In this document: one piece after another, positions 1 through 8,177 of the stretch
Position numbering within the stretch: position 1 is the first letter of the stretch
Layout: every line of letters starts with the position of its first letter
Origin: Nesterenkonia sp. PF2B19
Lineage (GTDB): Bacteria > Actinomycetota > Actinomycetes > Actinomycetales > Micrococcaceae
Reading direction: 5' to 3'
Length of the DNA stretch: 53,642 bases
Assembly: GCF_001758425.2 (NCBI RefSeq)
Contig: NZ_MDSS02000020.1
Span: forward strand, 1-53,642
Made by a program: the position numbers and the translations under genes
The notes under the pieces: generated by a model
The model's input: only the letters and a program-made list of their open reading frames with translations
What the model was told of the DNA's origin: nothing
The model's database searches: none

Positions 1-487
1 CTTGGGCGCGCCCTTCTGGGGGGCGTCGGTGCCCTGGGCGGGCGCCGAGGGGCCGCCGTCTTAACGCAGGAGCCTTCGGCGCCTGAGCCTGAGGCTCCTG
101 GGCCTGCGGCTCCTGGGCGGCGGGCTTCTGCTCGGCCGGGCCGGGAGCAGGCTTCTGCCCCGGCTTGGGACCGGGCCTGACTGCACCGGGCTTGACCGAG
201 CTGGGGGTCGGCGCAGAACCTGCGCCGGGCTTCGGGGCAGGCTTCGATGAGGCGCCTGCCGGGGACCCGTCCTTCGACGCGGGGGCGCCGGAGCCCTTGG
301 AGGACTCCTTCTTGGCGCCGTCCTTCTTCGCGCCGGGGAACGCCGCACGGAGCTTCTTGGCCACCGGGGGTTCCACCGTGGATGACGGGGACTTCACAAA
401 TTCGCCCATCTCCTGCAACTTGGCAAGAGCATCTTTGGACGTGATGCCGAGCTCCTTGGCGAGCTCGTGTACGCGGGCCTTGGCCAC
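1..487 (-). CDS. infB: translation initiation factor IF-2, N-terminal part (cut by window start)
   Basis: IF-2 is the GTPase that brings initiator tRNA to the 30S subunit. Only the N-terminal domain and linker are in the window; the GTPase lies beyond position 1. The protein begins [19 protein letters not shown], the typical IF2_N helical domain with the K-D-x-L-x-x-L motif, followed by a Pro/Ala/Lys-rich linker. The start is GTG at 487, preceded by AAGGAG at 5-nt spacing. The reading frame turns Arg-rich after about position 64, whereas the neighbouring frame continues as a normal IF-2 linker ([14 protein letters not shown]), so a 1-base indel near 61-64 (TTAA) is likely. It is the last gene of the rimP-nusA-ylxR-infB operon seen here. 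Confidence 0.9.
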   Translation of the reverse strand, partial: MAKARVHELAKELGITSKDALAKLQEMGEFVKSPSSTVEPPVAKKLRAAFPGAKKDGAKKESSKGSGAPASKDGSPAGASSKPAPKPGAGSAPTPSSVKPGAVRPGPKPGQKPAPGPAEQKPAAQEPQAQEPQAQAPKAPALRRRPLGARPGHRRPPEGRAQ

Positions 488-513
488 ATTACTCCTTGTC
501 TGGCCCGCACAGT

Positions 514-535
514 GCCCCGCCGAGATCAGCGGGGC
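514..535 (-). promoter_or_regulatory. hairpin in the infB leader
   Basis: GCCCCGC (514-520) and GCGGGGC (529-535) are perfect 7-base arms with an 8-base loop. The hairpin sits about 25 bases upstream of the infB start in the 202-base ylxR-infB gap. It has no T-run, so an attenuator or mRNA processing role is possible; function is unknown. Confidence 0.4.
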
Positions 536-689
536 TGATGTCAGCGGTTCACCGGACGGAGCCGTCGAACGTTCTGAGATTCATGACGGAGTCACTCAGG
601 GATGTCTTCACTGGGCACTCATCCGTCGGTGCTCATCGGGTGTCCATCTCTTTCCAACCCGCTTTCATCTGGTGTGTGCTGGGACATCG

Positions 690-1016
690 TCAGCTTCGGC
701 GTCTCGACCGCGCGGCGGCCTCGACGTCGTCGAAGCTGAGGGACTCGACGCTGACAGGTCGGCGGAACGCCCTCGAGAAGGCCTTCCGCCGCACTGCTGT
801 GTCGAAGCATTCCTGCTCCGGATGGATCCACGCCCCGCGGCCGGGCATCCGACCTGCGGCGTCGACCACCACGCGTCCAGGCTGTGAAGCCTCACGGCGC
901 CGACCGGGCGACCGGTCGACATCGGGCTCCGCGGCCTCGGGCGCCAGCGCGAGTCTCACGACGTCTCCCTGCTCGACCCGTCGGCGACAGCCGACGCAGG
1001 TGCGGACAGGGACCAT
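690..1016 (-). CDS. ylxR: YlxR family (DUF448) RNA-binding protein
   Basis: A small basic protein of 108 aa found almost always between nusA and infB. The N-terminus reads MVPVRTCVGCRRR, the typical P-x-R-x-C-V-G-C-R family signature. It is followed by a variable acidic stretch, then G-R-x-x-x-x-x-x-A-G-R-M-P-G-R-G-A-W-(I/V)-H and a helical C-terminus with R-K-A-F-S-R-A-F-R. YlxR binds RNA and has been linked to RNase P modulation in Firmicutes; the actinobacterial role is less clear. It is co-directional with nusA (133-base gap) and infB (202-base gap). Confidence 0.93.
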   Translation of the reverse strand: MVPVRTCVGCRRRVEQGDVVRLALAPEAAEPDVDRSPGRRREASQPGRVVVDAAGRMPGRGAWIHPEQECFDTAVRRKAFSRAFRRPVSVESLSFDDVEAAARSRRRS

Positions 1017-1149
1017 GACAGTCTACCCCCTCAAGGTGGTCACTGGAGAATCATCCTGCGACACGTCCCCCACGGGCGGCGCCGGTCACCGTCATGGCGG
1101 CGGTCCACCGGTGGGTCAGGGGACGCGGCGACTCCTCAGTCGTGATGGG

Positions 1150-2154
1150 TCAGGGGGCGTCCGGCGCAGCAGGGGCCGCCGGCGTGTTGGGGGCGGCGTC
1201 GGAGGCGATGTCGATCCGCCAGCCGGTCAGCTTCGCGGCCAGGCGGGCGTTCTGCCCCTCCTTGCCGATGGCCAGCGACAGCTGAGAGTCCGGGACGATC
1301 ACGCGGGCGGAGCGGGCGTTCTCGTCCAGGATCGTCACGGAGGTGACCTTCGACGGCGACAGCGCGTGGGCGATGAACTCCGCCGGGTCGTCGCTGTGAT
1401 CGATGATGTCGATCTTCTCCTCGTTGAGCTCCGTGGTCACCGCCCGGACCCGCGAGCCCATCGACCCGATGCAGGCGCCCTTGGCGTTGATGCCGGGCTG
1501 CGTGCTGCGCACTGCGATCTTGGTGCGGTGGCCGGCTTCCCGAGCGATCGCCGTGATCTCCACTGTGCCGTCGGCGATCTCCGGCACCTCATGCTCGAAG
1601 AGCTTCTTCACCAGGCCCGGGTGCGAGCGGGACAGCGTGATCGAGGGCCCTTTGAGCCCCCGGTGGACGTCGACCACGAAGGCACGAAGACGCGAACCGT
1701 GCGAGTAGACCTCGCCGGGCACGTGCTCCTGCGGGGGCAGCACCGCCTCGACCGAGCCCAGGTCCACCTGCACCATATGGGGGTTCCGCCCCTGCTGGAC
1801 GATGCCGGAGATCAGCTCGCCCTCGCGGCCCTTGAACTCGCCGAGGACCTGATCGTCCTCGGCGTCCCGGATGCGCTGCATGATGACCTGGCGGGCTGTG
1901 GAGGCGGCGATGCGGCCGAAGTTCTTGGGGGTGTCGTCGAACTCGCCCAGGACAGTGCCGTCCTCGTCGAACTCCTTGGCCCAGACGGTCACATGACCGG
2001 TGGACTGATCGATCTCGGCCCGGGCGTGCTTCAGGGCGCCCGGAGACTTGTGGTATGCCAGCACGAGTGCCTGCTCGATGGCCGGTATCAGCTTCTCGAG
2101 GGGAATGTCACGCTCTTTGACGAGCATGCGCAGGGCGCTCATATCGATATCCAC
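1150..2154 (-). CDS. nusA: transcription termination/antitermination factor NusA
   Basis: 334 aa, the normal length for the short actinobacterial NusA without the C-terminal acidic repeats. The order is an N-terminal RNAP-binding domain (MDIDMSALRMLVKERDIPLEKL, about 1-110), an S1 domain (around GELISGIVQQGRNPHMVQVDLG), then KH1 and KH2 with GACIGSMGSRVRAV and LAIGKEGQNARLAAKLTGWRI. The last 15 residues are a Pro/Ala tail. NusA binds RNA polymerase and nascent RNA and modulates pausing, termination and rRNA antitermination. It lies downstream of rimP in the same operon. Confidence 0.97.
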   Translation of the reverse strand: MDIDMSALRMLVKERDIPLEKLIPAIEQALVLAYHKSPGALKHARAEIDQSTGHVTVWAKEFDEDGTVLGEFDDTPKNFGRIAASTARQVIMQRIRDAEDDQVLGEFKGREGELISGIVQQGRNPHMVQVDLGSVEAVLPPQEHVPGEVYSHGSRLRAFVVDVHRGLKGPSITLSRSHPGLVKKLFEHEVPEIADGTVEITAIAREAGHRTKIAVRSTQPGINAKGACIGSMGSRVRAVTTELNEEKIDIIDHSDDPAEFIAHALSPSKVTSVTILDENARSARVIVPDSQLSLAIGKEGQNARLAAKLTGWRIDIASDAAPNTPAAPAAPDAP

Positions 2155-2258
2155 TTGTTCCTCCAGTTCGCCCGGACATCTCTGGCCCGGTCCGATCGTT
2201 CTGTGCTCCGTCGCTGGTCATCCGACCGGGGGTTCGGTCGGCTCATCGCTCGGTATGG

Positions 2259-2801
2259 TCACTCCGTGTGGGAAAACTCTACCTGCACCCGGGCGCGGCT
2301 GATGGCATCGAAGGGAAGCTCCACCGGCTCGCTGTACTTCACCGGCATCCCCTTCTTCGGCGCCGGCCGCTGCTCGGCGACCACCACGCCGTCGTCGGTG
2401 ACCTCCTGAAGACGGGCCAGCATGTCCGGCTGTCCCTCCCGCTCCAGCTCCAGCAGCCGGCCGATGTTGCGGGCGAAATGCCGCGGCTCGGTCAGCGGAC
2501 GGGTAGCCCCGGGCGTGGAGACCTCCAGCTCGTAGGAGGTGAGGTCCTCCAGCGCCTCCGCCTCGTCCAGCGCCGCGGAGATCGCCTCGGAGACGGCGGC
2601 CACGGAGTCCAGGTCGACCTGCTCGGTCCCGGTGGCGTAGTCGACGACCACCCGTACCGTGGCGATGGCCCCGTCGACCAGCTCCACTTCCTCCAGGAGC
2701 AGGCCCTGCGCAGCGACGATCGGCTCGATCACGGGGAGCAGCTCCGCGGCGCGGGGGTCGCGGGCCTTCTCCCCCTCACGGGGTCGGCGAGGGGCGGCCA
2801 T
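2259..2801 (-). CDS. rimP: ribosome maturation factor RimP
   Basis: About 180 aa. RimP helps 30S subunit maturation and usually heads the nusA-infB operon, as here. Family features are the N-terminal alpha/beta domain (LLPVIEPIVAAQGLLLEEVELV), the V-D-Y central strand, YELEVSTPGATRPLTEPRHFARNIGR (S-P-G-x-x-R-P-L) and a C-terminal SH3-like domain ending near ARVQVEF. The frame stays open upstream to 2972, but GGAGGT lies 7 bases before ATG at 2801, which decides the start at MAAPRRP; ATG 2819 has no such site. Confidence 0.93.
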   Translation of the reverse strand: MAAPRRPREGEKARDPRAAELLPVIEPIVAAQGLLLEEVELVDGAIATVRVVVDYATGTEQVDLDSVAAVSEAISAALDEAEALEDLTSYELEVSTPGATRPLTEPRHFARNIGRLLELEREGQPDMLARLQEVTDDGVVVAEQRPAPKKGMPVKYSEPVELPFDAISRARVQVEFSHTE

Positions 2802-2838
2802 GGTGTCTACCTCCGACATCGGGTGCTGGTGCGCCTCG

Positions 2839-2844
2839 ATTGTA
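2839..2844 (-). promoter_or_regulatory. -10 element of the rimP-nusA-infB operon promoter
   Basis: On the minus strand the hexamer reads TACAAT, a near-consensus sigma70-type -10, 38 bases before the rimP ATG. No good -35 lies 16-18 bases upstream (the best is CAGAAG), so the call rests on the -10 and its place in the only gap before the operon. Confidence 0.5.
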
Positions 2845-2981
2845 TCGGCCCAGGACGGCGCCTTCTGCCACGCTCCCCCGGCTGCGCCAGGGGCATGATC
2901 TCGCCCCTCCATGATTCCTCCGCCTCTGCTAGATGACAGGGGCGTACCCATCAGGTGGGGGCAGACAGACATCAGAGAGTC

Positions 2982-4061
2982 TCAGCCTTCTGGTACTCCG
3001 ACCTCCCGCAGCAACCTTCCGAGCGATGTCGGATGGGACGCCTCCGGCCAGCACCAGCGGACCACTCCCAGGCCGAGTGCCCGCAGCTGGTCCTCCCGCA
3101 CCTTCTCCTCGAACACCGCCTGCGCCACATCGACGCCGCTGAGCTCCCTCGCCCTGGTGTACTTCATCTTCCCGTCGAACTCGCCCACGAGTCCGAGCTC
3201 GGGCCACCAGAAGTCGACGCGCGCGCGGCTGCCGTCCGGCAGGTCGAACACCTTCTGCAACTCCGGCAGGAGCAGGCCTGCCTCGACCATTCGTGCACGG
3301 GACAGCGACTCCCCCGGTGACTCCGCCGCCGGATCAGACACCTCCCACGCAAGGGTCCACCGCTGCGTGGCCATCCGTGACGTGAGGAGATGCTCCCACT
3401 GTCCGAGACTGTCCTGGGAGAGCTCGGTGGGACGTCGATGGCGGCCAGCTCGGAGCGCATCGAGCACGACGACGGCCTCATCGAACCTGAGTCTCGGAAG
3501 CGTGTCCATCACTGCGGCCTCCAGCAGCTCCACGCGGAGCACCTGGCCGAGCCCTGGAGGGCCACCGAGCACCTCGACATCCAGGGACGGTTCTGGGGTC
3601 AAGACGCGTCGTGTGCTGACTCCGTTCAGATCATGGGCCGTGAGCCGCTGCCCCTCGGGACCGCGTTCCCGCGACAGCATCTCCCGGACGACGGCGTCCG
3701 ATGCCGTACCGGTCATCGGAGCGGGGCGTCGCCGCCCCACCTGCTGCCGTCGCGCCGTCCGGACGTGGACGACCCGGGGAGTGCGGAGCAGTGGGAGGCC
3801 GTGCAGCGCCAATGCGGTCTCTCGGCAGAACACGCTGTCGGGGCGCCAGAGCGCATGGGCCGCGGCGGCCATCAGGTGACGATCCCAGGGGTACGCCTGG
3901 AACCACTGAGATGCGGGGACGTACACGCTCCGCCGCAGCCGCAGCATCTCGCCTCGACGGACAGCCTGGCTCAGGGAGCTCGTCGTATGGCTTCCGTCCA
4001 CATGGAGTCGTGAACGGATGAGCCGCATCGGATCCGCAGGGGTCGTCGTCATGATGTCCAT
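2982..4061 (-). CDS. AbiEi-antitoxin-like protein with C-terminal PD-(D/E)XK/DUF559-like domain
   Basis: About 359 aa. The N-terminal half (SSLSQAVRRGEMLRLRRSVYVP, then the W-R-P-D-S-V-F-C-R-E-T-A-L-A-L-H-G pattern) resembles the winged-helix AbiEi-type antitoxin domains common as orphans in actinobacteria. The C-terminal part (RARVDFWWPELGLVGEFDGKMK, then EKVREDQLRALGLGVVRWCW) has the D-x-x-W, E-F-D-G-K and R-x-x-x-L pattern of DUF559/Vsr-like endonuclease folds. No AbiEii nucleotidyltransferase toxin lies beside it, so it is probably not a full type IV toxin-antitoxin pair. The start at 4061 is chosen for GGAGAG 7 bases upstream. Its function is unknown. Confidence 0.75.
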   Translation of the reverse strand: MDIMTTTPADPMRLIRSRLHVDGSHTTSSLSQAVRRGEMLRLRRSVYVPASQWFQAYPWDRHLMAAAAHALWRPDSVFCRETALALHGLPLLRTPRVVHVRTARRQQVGRRRPAPMTGTASDAVVREMLSRERGPEGQRLTAHDLNGVSTRRVLTPEPSLDVEVLGGPPGLGQVLRVELLEAAVMDTLPRLRFDEAVVVLDALRAGRHRRPTELSQDSLGQWEHLLTSRMATQRWTLAWEVSDPAAESPGESLSRARMVEAGLLLPELQKVFDLPDGSRARVDFWWPELGLVGEFDGKMKYTRARELSGVDVAQAVFEEKVREDQLRALGLGVVRWCWPEASHPTSLGRLLREVGVPEG

Positions 4062-4311
4062 GCCATGACTCTCCGGGACGGGGAACCCTCCGCGCGATCC
4101 CCGACCGGCATCTGTGGAGAACATCGGGACGGCCTGCCGTCCTGTGGTGGACCCAGACCGGGACGGAGGATGGAGCGCAGGACCATCGGGACACGGAGGA
4201 CCGGCCGACCGACACGAACTTCCCCGACAAGATTCAGATGCCTCGCGAAGATTCGAGGGGATACGACATCTTGTGGGGGCGAGACGGGGCCGCCGAAGGG
4301 ACGCGGACGCC

Positions 4312-5115
4312 TCAGCCGAACCAGGTGACGATGAGGTCCCAGCTCAGGTTCGCTACCAGCGCGAAGACCACGACCAGGAACACCACACGCACGAACCGCG
4401 ACCCCTTGGCGATCGCCATCCGCGCGCCGGTGTATCCGCCGAGCATGTTCGCCACGCCCAGCAGCAGTCCGATCGCGATCAGCGCGTGGCCGGCGGGTCC
4501 GAAGTACAGCAGCGCGCCGAGGTTCGTGGCCGCGTTGACGATCTTGGCGTGCGCCGAGGCGTTGAGGAAGCTGTACCCGAGCACGGTGACCAACCCGATG
4601 ATCAGGAACGTGCCCGTCCCCGGGCCCAGCACACCGTCATAGAAGCCCACCAGCAGGCCGATCAGCACCGCCCGGGAGACGTGCCCGAGCCCCACATGGC
4701 GCAGCTTCTCCAGCTGGCCCACGTTCGGCTTGGCCGCCGTGAAGATGCCCACGGCCAACAGCGCCAGCACGATCAGCGGCAGGATCACCGCCTCCGGAAG
4801 CCACGCGGCCACCATCGCCCCGCCGAAGCTCGCGCACAGGGCCGCGAGCGCCGTCGGCCCGGCCGTGGTCAGGCTGGGTTTCACGCGGCGGATATAAGTG
4901 ATCGCCGAGGTGGTGGTGCCGAAGATCGACCCCAGCTTGTTGGTGGCCAGCGCCTGCACCGGGGTGATGCCCGGCACCGTGAGCAGCACGGGCAGCTGCA
5001 GCAGCCCACCGCCGCCGACGACGGCGTCCACCCACCCGGCGGCGAAGCCCACCACCACCAGCAGCAGGATCGTCAGCGGCGAGATCTCGGCGAATGAACC
5101 GAGAACGACCTCCAC
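4312..5115 (-). CDS. TauE/SafE family (DUF81) sulfite/anion exporter-like membrane protein
   Basis: 267 aa with about eight hydrophobic segments in two similar halves, typical of TauE/SafE. Each half opens with a glycine-rich signature: VVGFAAGWVDAVVGGGGLLQLP near the N-terminus and LLVGFYDGVLGPGTGTFLII in the middle. Family members move sulfite, sulfoacetate or other organosulfur anions; the substrate here cannot be read from sequence. The start is GTG at 5115, 12 bases after the proS stop, with no clear Shine-Dalgarno, which suggests translational coupling to proS. Confidence 0.88.
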   Translation of the reverse strand: MEVVLGSFAEISPLTILLLVVVGFAAGWVDAVVGGGGLLQLPVLLTVPGITPVQALATNKLGSIFGTTTSAITYIRRVKPSLTTAGPTALAALCASFGGAMVAAWLPEAVILPLIVLALLAVGIFTAAKPNVGQLEKLRHVGLGHVSRAVLIGLLVGFYDGVLGPGTGTFLIIGLVTVLGYSFLNASAHAKIVNAATNLGALLYFGPAGHALIAIGLLLGVANMLGGYTGARMAIAKGSRFVRVVFLVVVFALVANLSWDLIVTWFG

Positions 5116-5127
5116 GTGCGCCGGCCG

Positions 5128-6932
5128 TCAGCGCAGCGAGGAGACACGCTCGACGACGGCCGTGACGGCGTCGTCGACCGGCACCTGCTCGGCCTGTCCG
5201 GAGCGGCGGTCCTTCAGCTCGATCGTCCCCTCGGCCAGGCCGCGGCCGACCACCACGATGGTGGGCACACCGACCAGCTCGGCGTCGGAGAACTTCACAC
5301 CCGGCGAGACCTTGGGCCGGTCGTCGAACATCACGGACACACCCTGGGCCTCCAGCGAGGCCACCAGGGTCTCGGCGGCCTCAGCGATGGCCGGATCCTT
5401 GCCGGTGGCCACCACATGAACGTCGGCCGGAGCCACGGAGCCGGGCCACACCAGGCCCCGCTCGTCGTTGTTGGCCTCGGCGATCGCGGCCAGCACACGG
5501 GTGACGCCGAAGCCGTAGGAGCCCATGGTGACCGTGGAGAGCTTGCCGTTGACGTCCAGGACCTGCAGCCCCAGAGCCTCGGCGTAGCGCTTCCCCAGGT
5601 GGAAGATGTGCCCCAGCTCGATGCCGCGGCGGGTGCGCAGCGGCCCGGAGCCGTCCGGAGCGGGGTCACCCTCCTGGACCACCACAGACTCGATGACGCC
5701 GTCCCAGGTGAAGTCCCGCCCGGCGACGAGACCGAAGACGTGCTGGTCCCGGTGGTTCGCTCCGGTGATCCATCTGGTGCCCGGCACCACGCGCGGGTCC
5801 ACCAGGTACGGGATGCCGCTGGCGGCCTCCTCTCCGAGCACCTGCTTCTCCAGCTCCAGGCCGGGCCCGATGTACCCGCGGACCAGCAGGGGGTGGGCCT
5901 CCAGGTCCTCCGCGGTGGCCGCCTCCACGGTGACCTCGCCGGCCGCACCGAGATGCTCGCCGACGGTGGCCTCCACGCGCTTGAGGTCCACATCGCGGTC
6001 ACCGGGCACGGCGATCACCGCCACGCGCCTCTCCCCGTCGGGCATGACGAGGCGATGACCACGTTCTTCAGCGTGTCCGCCGCCGTCCACGGCCGGTCGG
6101 CGCGCGGGTGGTCGGCGTTCGCCGCAGCCACCAGCGTCTCGATCGTGTCGGTGCCCGGCGTGTGGTGCACCTCGGCCGGGGGCAGGCCGTCGACGGAGAT
6201 CTCCTGCGGGGGCACCGTGGTGACGGCCTCCACGTTGGCGCGGTAGCCGCCGTCGGACTCCACGAAGGTGTCTTCGCCGATCTCACAGGGGAAGAGGAAC
6301 TCCTCGCTGGCGGAGCCGCCCATGGCCCCGGAGACGGCGTCCACCGGGACCACGTCCAGCCCCAGGCGCTCGAAGATCCGCAGGTAGGCGGCCCGGTGCG
6401 CGTCATAGGCTGCTCGCTGGTCCTCCTCCTCGAGGCAGAAGGAGTAGGAGTCCTTCATGATGAACTCGCGGCCACGCAGCAGCCCGGCCCGAGGGCGGGC
6501 CTCATCCCGGTACTTGGTCTGGATCTGGTACAGCGAGACCGGCAGGTCCTTGTAGGAGGTGTAGAGGTCCTTCACCAGCAGGGTGAAGATCTCCTCATGG
6601 GTGGGGGCCAGCAGGTAGTCCGCGTCCTTGCGGTCCTGCAGCCGAAAGATGTTGTCCCCGTAGTCCTCCCAGCGACCGGTGGCCTCATAGGGCTCCTTGG
6701 GCAGCAGTGCGGGCAGGTGGATCTCCTGGGCCCCGATCCGGTCCATCTCCTCCCGGACGATGGCCTCCAGCTTGCGCAGCACCATGATCCCCAGCGGCAG
6801 CCACGAGTAGACCCCGGGCGCGGCACGGCGGATGTAGCCGGCGCGCACCAGCAGCCGGTGGCTGGCCACCTCGGCGTCCGCGGGGTTGTCGCGCAGAGTG
6901 CGGAGGAACAGATTCGACAGTCTCAGGGGCAC
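5128..6932 (-). CDS. proS: prolyl-tRNA synthetase (frame broken by one indel)
   Basis: Charges tRNA-Pro. The N-terminal part (6932 to about 6045) carries [12 protein letters not shown], the class II motif 2 region ([21 protein letters not shown]) and the start of the bacterial insertion (editing) domain, ending at DTLKNVVIA. The rest continues in another frame from [15 protein letters not shown] through motif 3 ([13 protein letters not shown]) and the anticodon-binding domain. One missing base near 6040-6050 restores a protein of about 601 aa, normal for this type. As the gene is essential, a sequence error is likelier than a pseudogene. The start is GTG 6932 (VPLRLSN), matching the family N-terminus. 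Confidence 0.95.
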
Positions 6933-6975
6933 GGTGAACTCAATTCCAGATCGTCGGGACTGCTGCCGAGAGGGA

Positions 6976-6981
6976 AGTCTA
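6976..6981 (-). promoter_or_regulatory. candidate -10 of proS
   Basis: The minus strand reads TAGACT about 44 bases upstream of the proS GTG, in the gap to the lipoprotein gene. It matches TANNNT, but no convincing -35 is present. Confidence 0.3.
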
Positions 6982-7007
6982 CTAGGGCCCACCGTCGGTC
7001 CTGACCG

Positions 7008-7997
7008 TCAGGAGTCCTGGTCAGCGGAGTCCTCGTCAGCATCGGCGTCGGCACCCTCATCCGAGTCCTCGCCGTCGGAGTCCTCCTCACCCTCGCCGTC
7101 GTCGCCGTCGCCCTCGTCGTCGCCGTCGGTGTCCTCCTCATCCTCCTCCAGCGACAGGTCGTCGCCGGTCAGCTCCGAGAGCACCGCGGCCGCCTGCTCC
7201 TGCAGATCCTCCACCAGGTCCTCGACGTCGTCGTCCTCCGGTTCCTCGTTCGGGGCTTCGGCCACGAGGACGATCTGCGAACCCTGGCGCAGCGCGACTG
7301 CGACCAGGTGGGTGCTCTCGTCTCCGACCGTCATCTCCTGGGTCAGTCCCAACCCGGCGTCTGCGGCGGTGCCCACCGAGAGGAGCTCCAGCCCCACCTC
7401 CGTGGAGGGGGACTCGTCGCCCCCGACGTCACGGGTGACGGTGTAGGACTCGCACAGCTGTAGGCCGTCCTCCTCGCCCGCCAGGTAGGCATCGGCGGAG
7501 CGCCAGTCCGTGAACGAGTACACGGTGGCCTCCCGCGCGCCGTCTGCCCCGTCGCTGTCAGAGTCACCGTCCGTGTCGCCGTCGGAGTCGCCTGACCCAC
7601 CGTCGGCCTGCTGGATCGCATGGGCCATCAGCGCGCCGTCGGGCAGCGGGCTGGCAGACTCCACCACATACTGCTTGCACTCCTGAGGGTTCACCCGGAG
7701 CCGCTGCAGCTCCGTCTCCAGGTCACGCAGACCCGGCAACACGTCATCGGTGTCCGTGATGCTCGCCCCGGTGAACTCGCTCTCGAGCGCCTCCCGCATC
7801 TCCTCATGGGAGAGCTGACTGCCCTCGGGCTCCGGCGCGCTCAGCTGCTGGGCACCACCCGGGTCCCCGATGGCCCCTCCCCCGCCGCCGGAGTCCCGGA
7901 CGGCGACGTCGTCAGCGCACCCGGTCAGCGCCAGCGCCACACCCACGGCCAGGACCGGGACGACACGACGGCGGCGGCCGGGGGCTGACTGGGACAT
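7008..7997 (-). CDS. putative lipoprotein with Asp/Glu/Ser-rich acidic tail
   Basis: 329 aa. The N-terminus (GRRRRVVPVLAVGVALALTGC) is a basic, hydrophobic signal ending in an LTGC lipobox, so Cys27 should be lipid-modified and the protein anchored outside the membrane. The body is soluble alpha/beta-like without a motif I recognise. An internal Asp/Ser/Gly stretch (DSDGDTDGDSDSDGADG) and the last 45 residues (Asp, Glu, Gly, Ser) are extremely acidic and could bind cations, but this is inference. It lies 75 bases upstream of the proS start and is co-directional with it. Confidence 0.72.
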   Translation of the reverse strand: MSQSAPGRRRRVVPVLAVGVALALTGCADDVAVRDSGGGGGAIGDPGGAQQLSAPEPEGSQLSHEEMREALESEFTGASITDTDDVLPGLRDLETELQRLRVNPQECKQYVVESASPLPDGALMAHAIQQADGGSGDSDGDTDGDSDSDGADGAREATVYSFTDWRSADAYLAGEEDGLQLCESYTVTRDVGGDESPSTEVGLELLSVGTAADAGLGLTQEMTVGDESTHLVAVALRQGSQIVLVAEAPNEEPEDDDVEDLVEDLQEQAAAVLSELTGDDLSLEEDEEDTDGDDEGDGDDGEGEEDSDGEDSDEGADADADEDSADQDS

Positions 7998-8124
7998 CTC
8001 GAAGGCTCCTCGCAGGGACGGCGGACGGCTCGGCAGAACGCGGCGGGGCCCGATCGGCCCTCGCTCGCAGGACTCCGTGTCCAGTATGGGCCCCGCCGCT
8101 GGGCGCCACCTGACCCGACGCGCG

Positions 8125-8164
8125 GACGGGCCGCGTGTCAGCCGAAGCTCACACGCGGCCCGTC
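8125..8164 (-). terminator. hairpin terminator after the GH51 gene
   Basis: Perfect 14-base arms (GACGGGCCGCGTGT at 8125-8138 and its complement at 8151-8164) with a 12-base loop, 14 bases past the GH51 stop. There is no T-run, as is common for strong GC hairpins in actinobacteria. Confidence 0.7.
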
Positions 8165-8177
8165 GTCGCCCGCTCCC

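Noticed and set aside
496-2409. Long plus-strand open frame of 637 codons opposite nusA and ylxR
   Set aside because: It is antisense to nusA and ylxR, has no family motifs and is the usual shadow of high-GC coding DNA.
2982-4061. Type IV toxin-antitoxin system at the AbiEi-like gene
   Set aside because: No AbiEii-type nucleotidyltransferase gene is next to it; neighbours are rimP and a TauE-like exporter. Orphan AbiEi-like proteins are common.
5128-6932. proS, dxr and cdsA as pseudogenes
   Set aside because: All are essential and each is restored by one or two single-base corrections. Sequence error explains the pattern better than gene decay.
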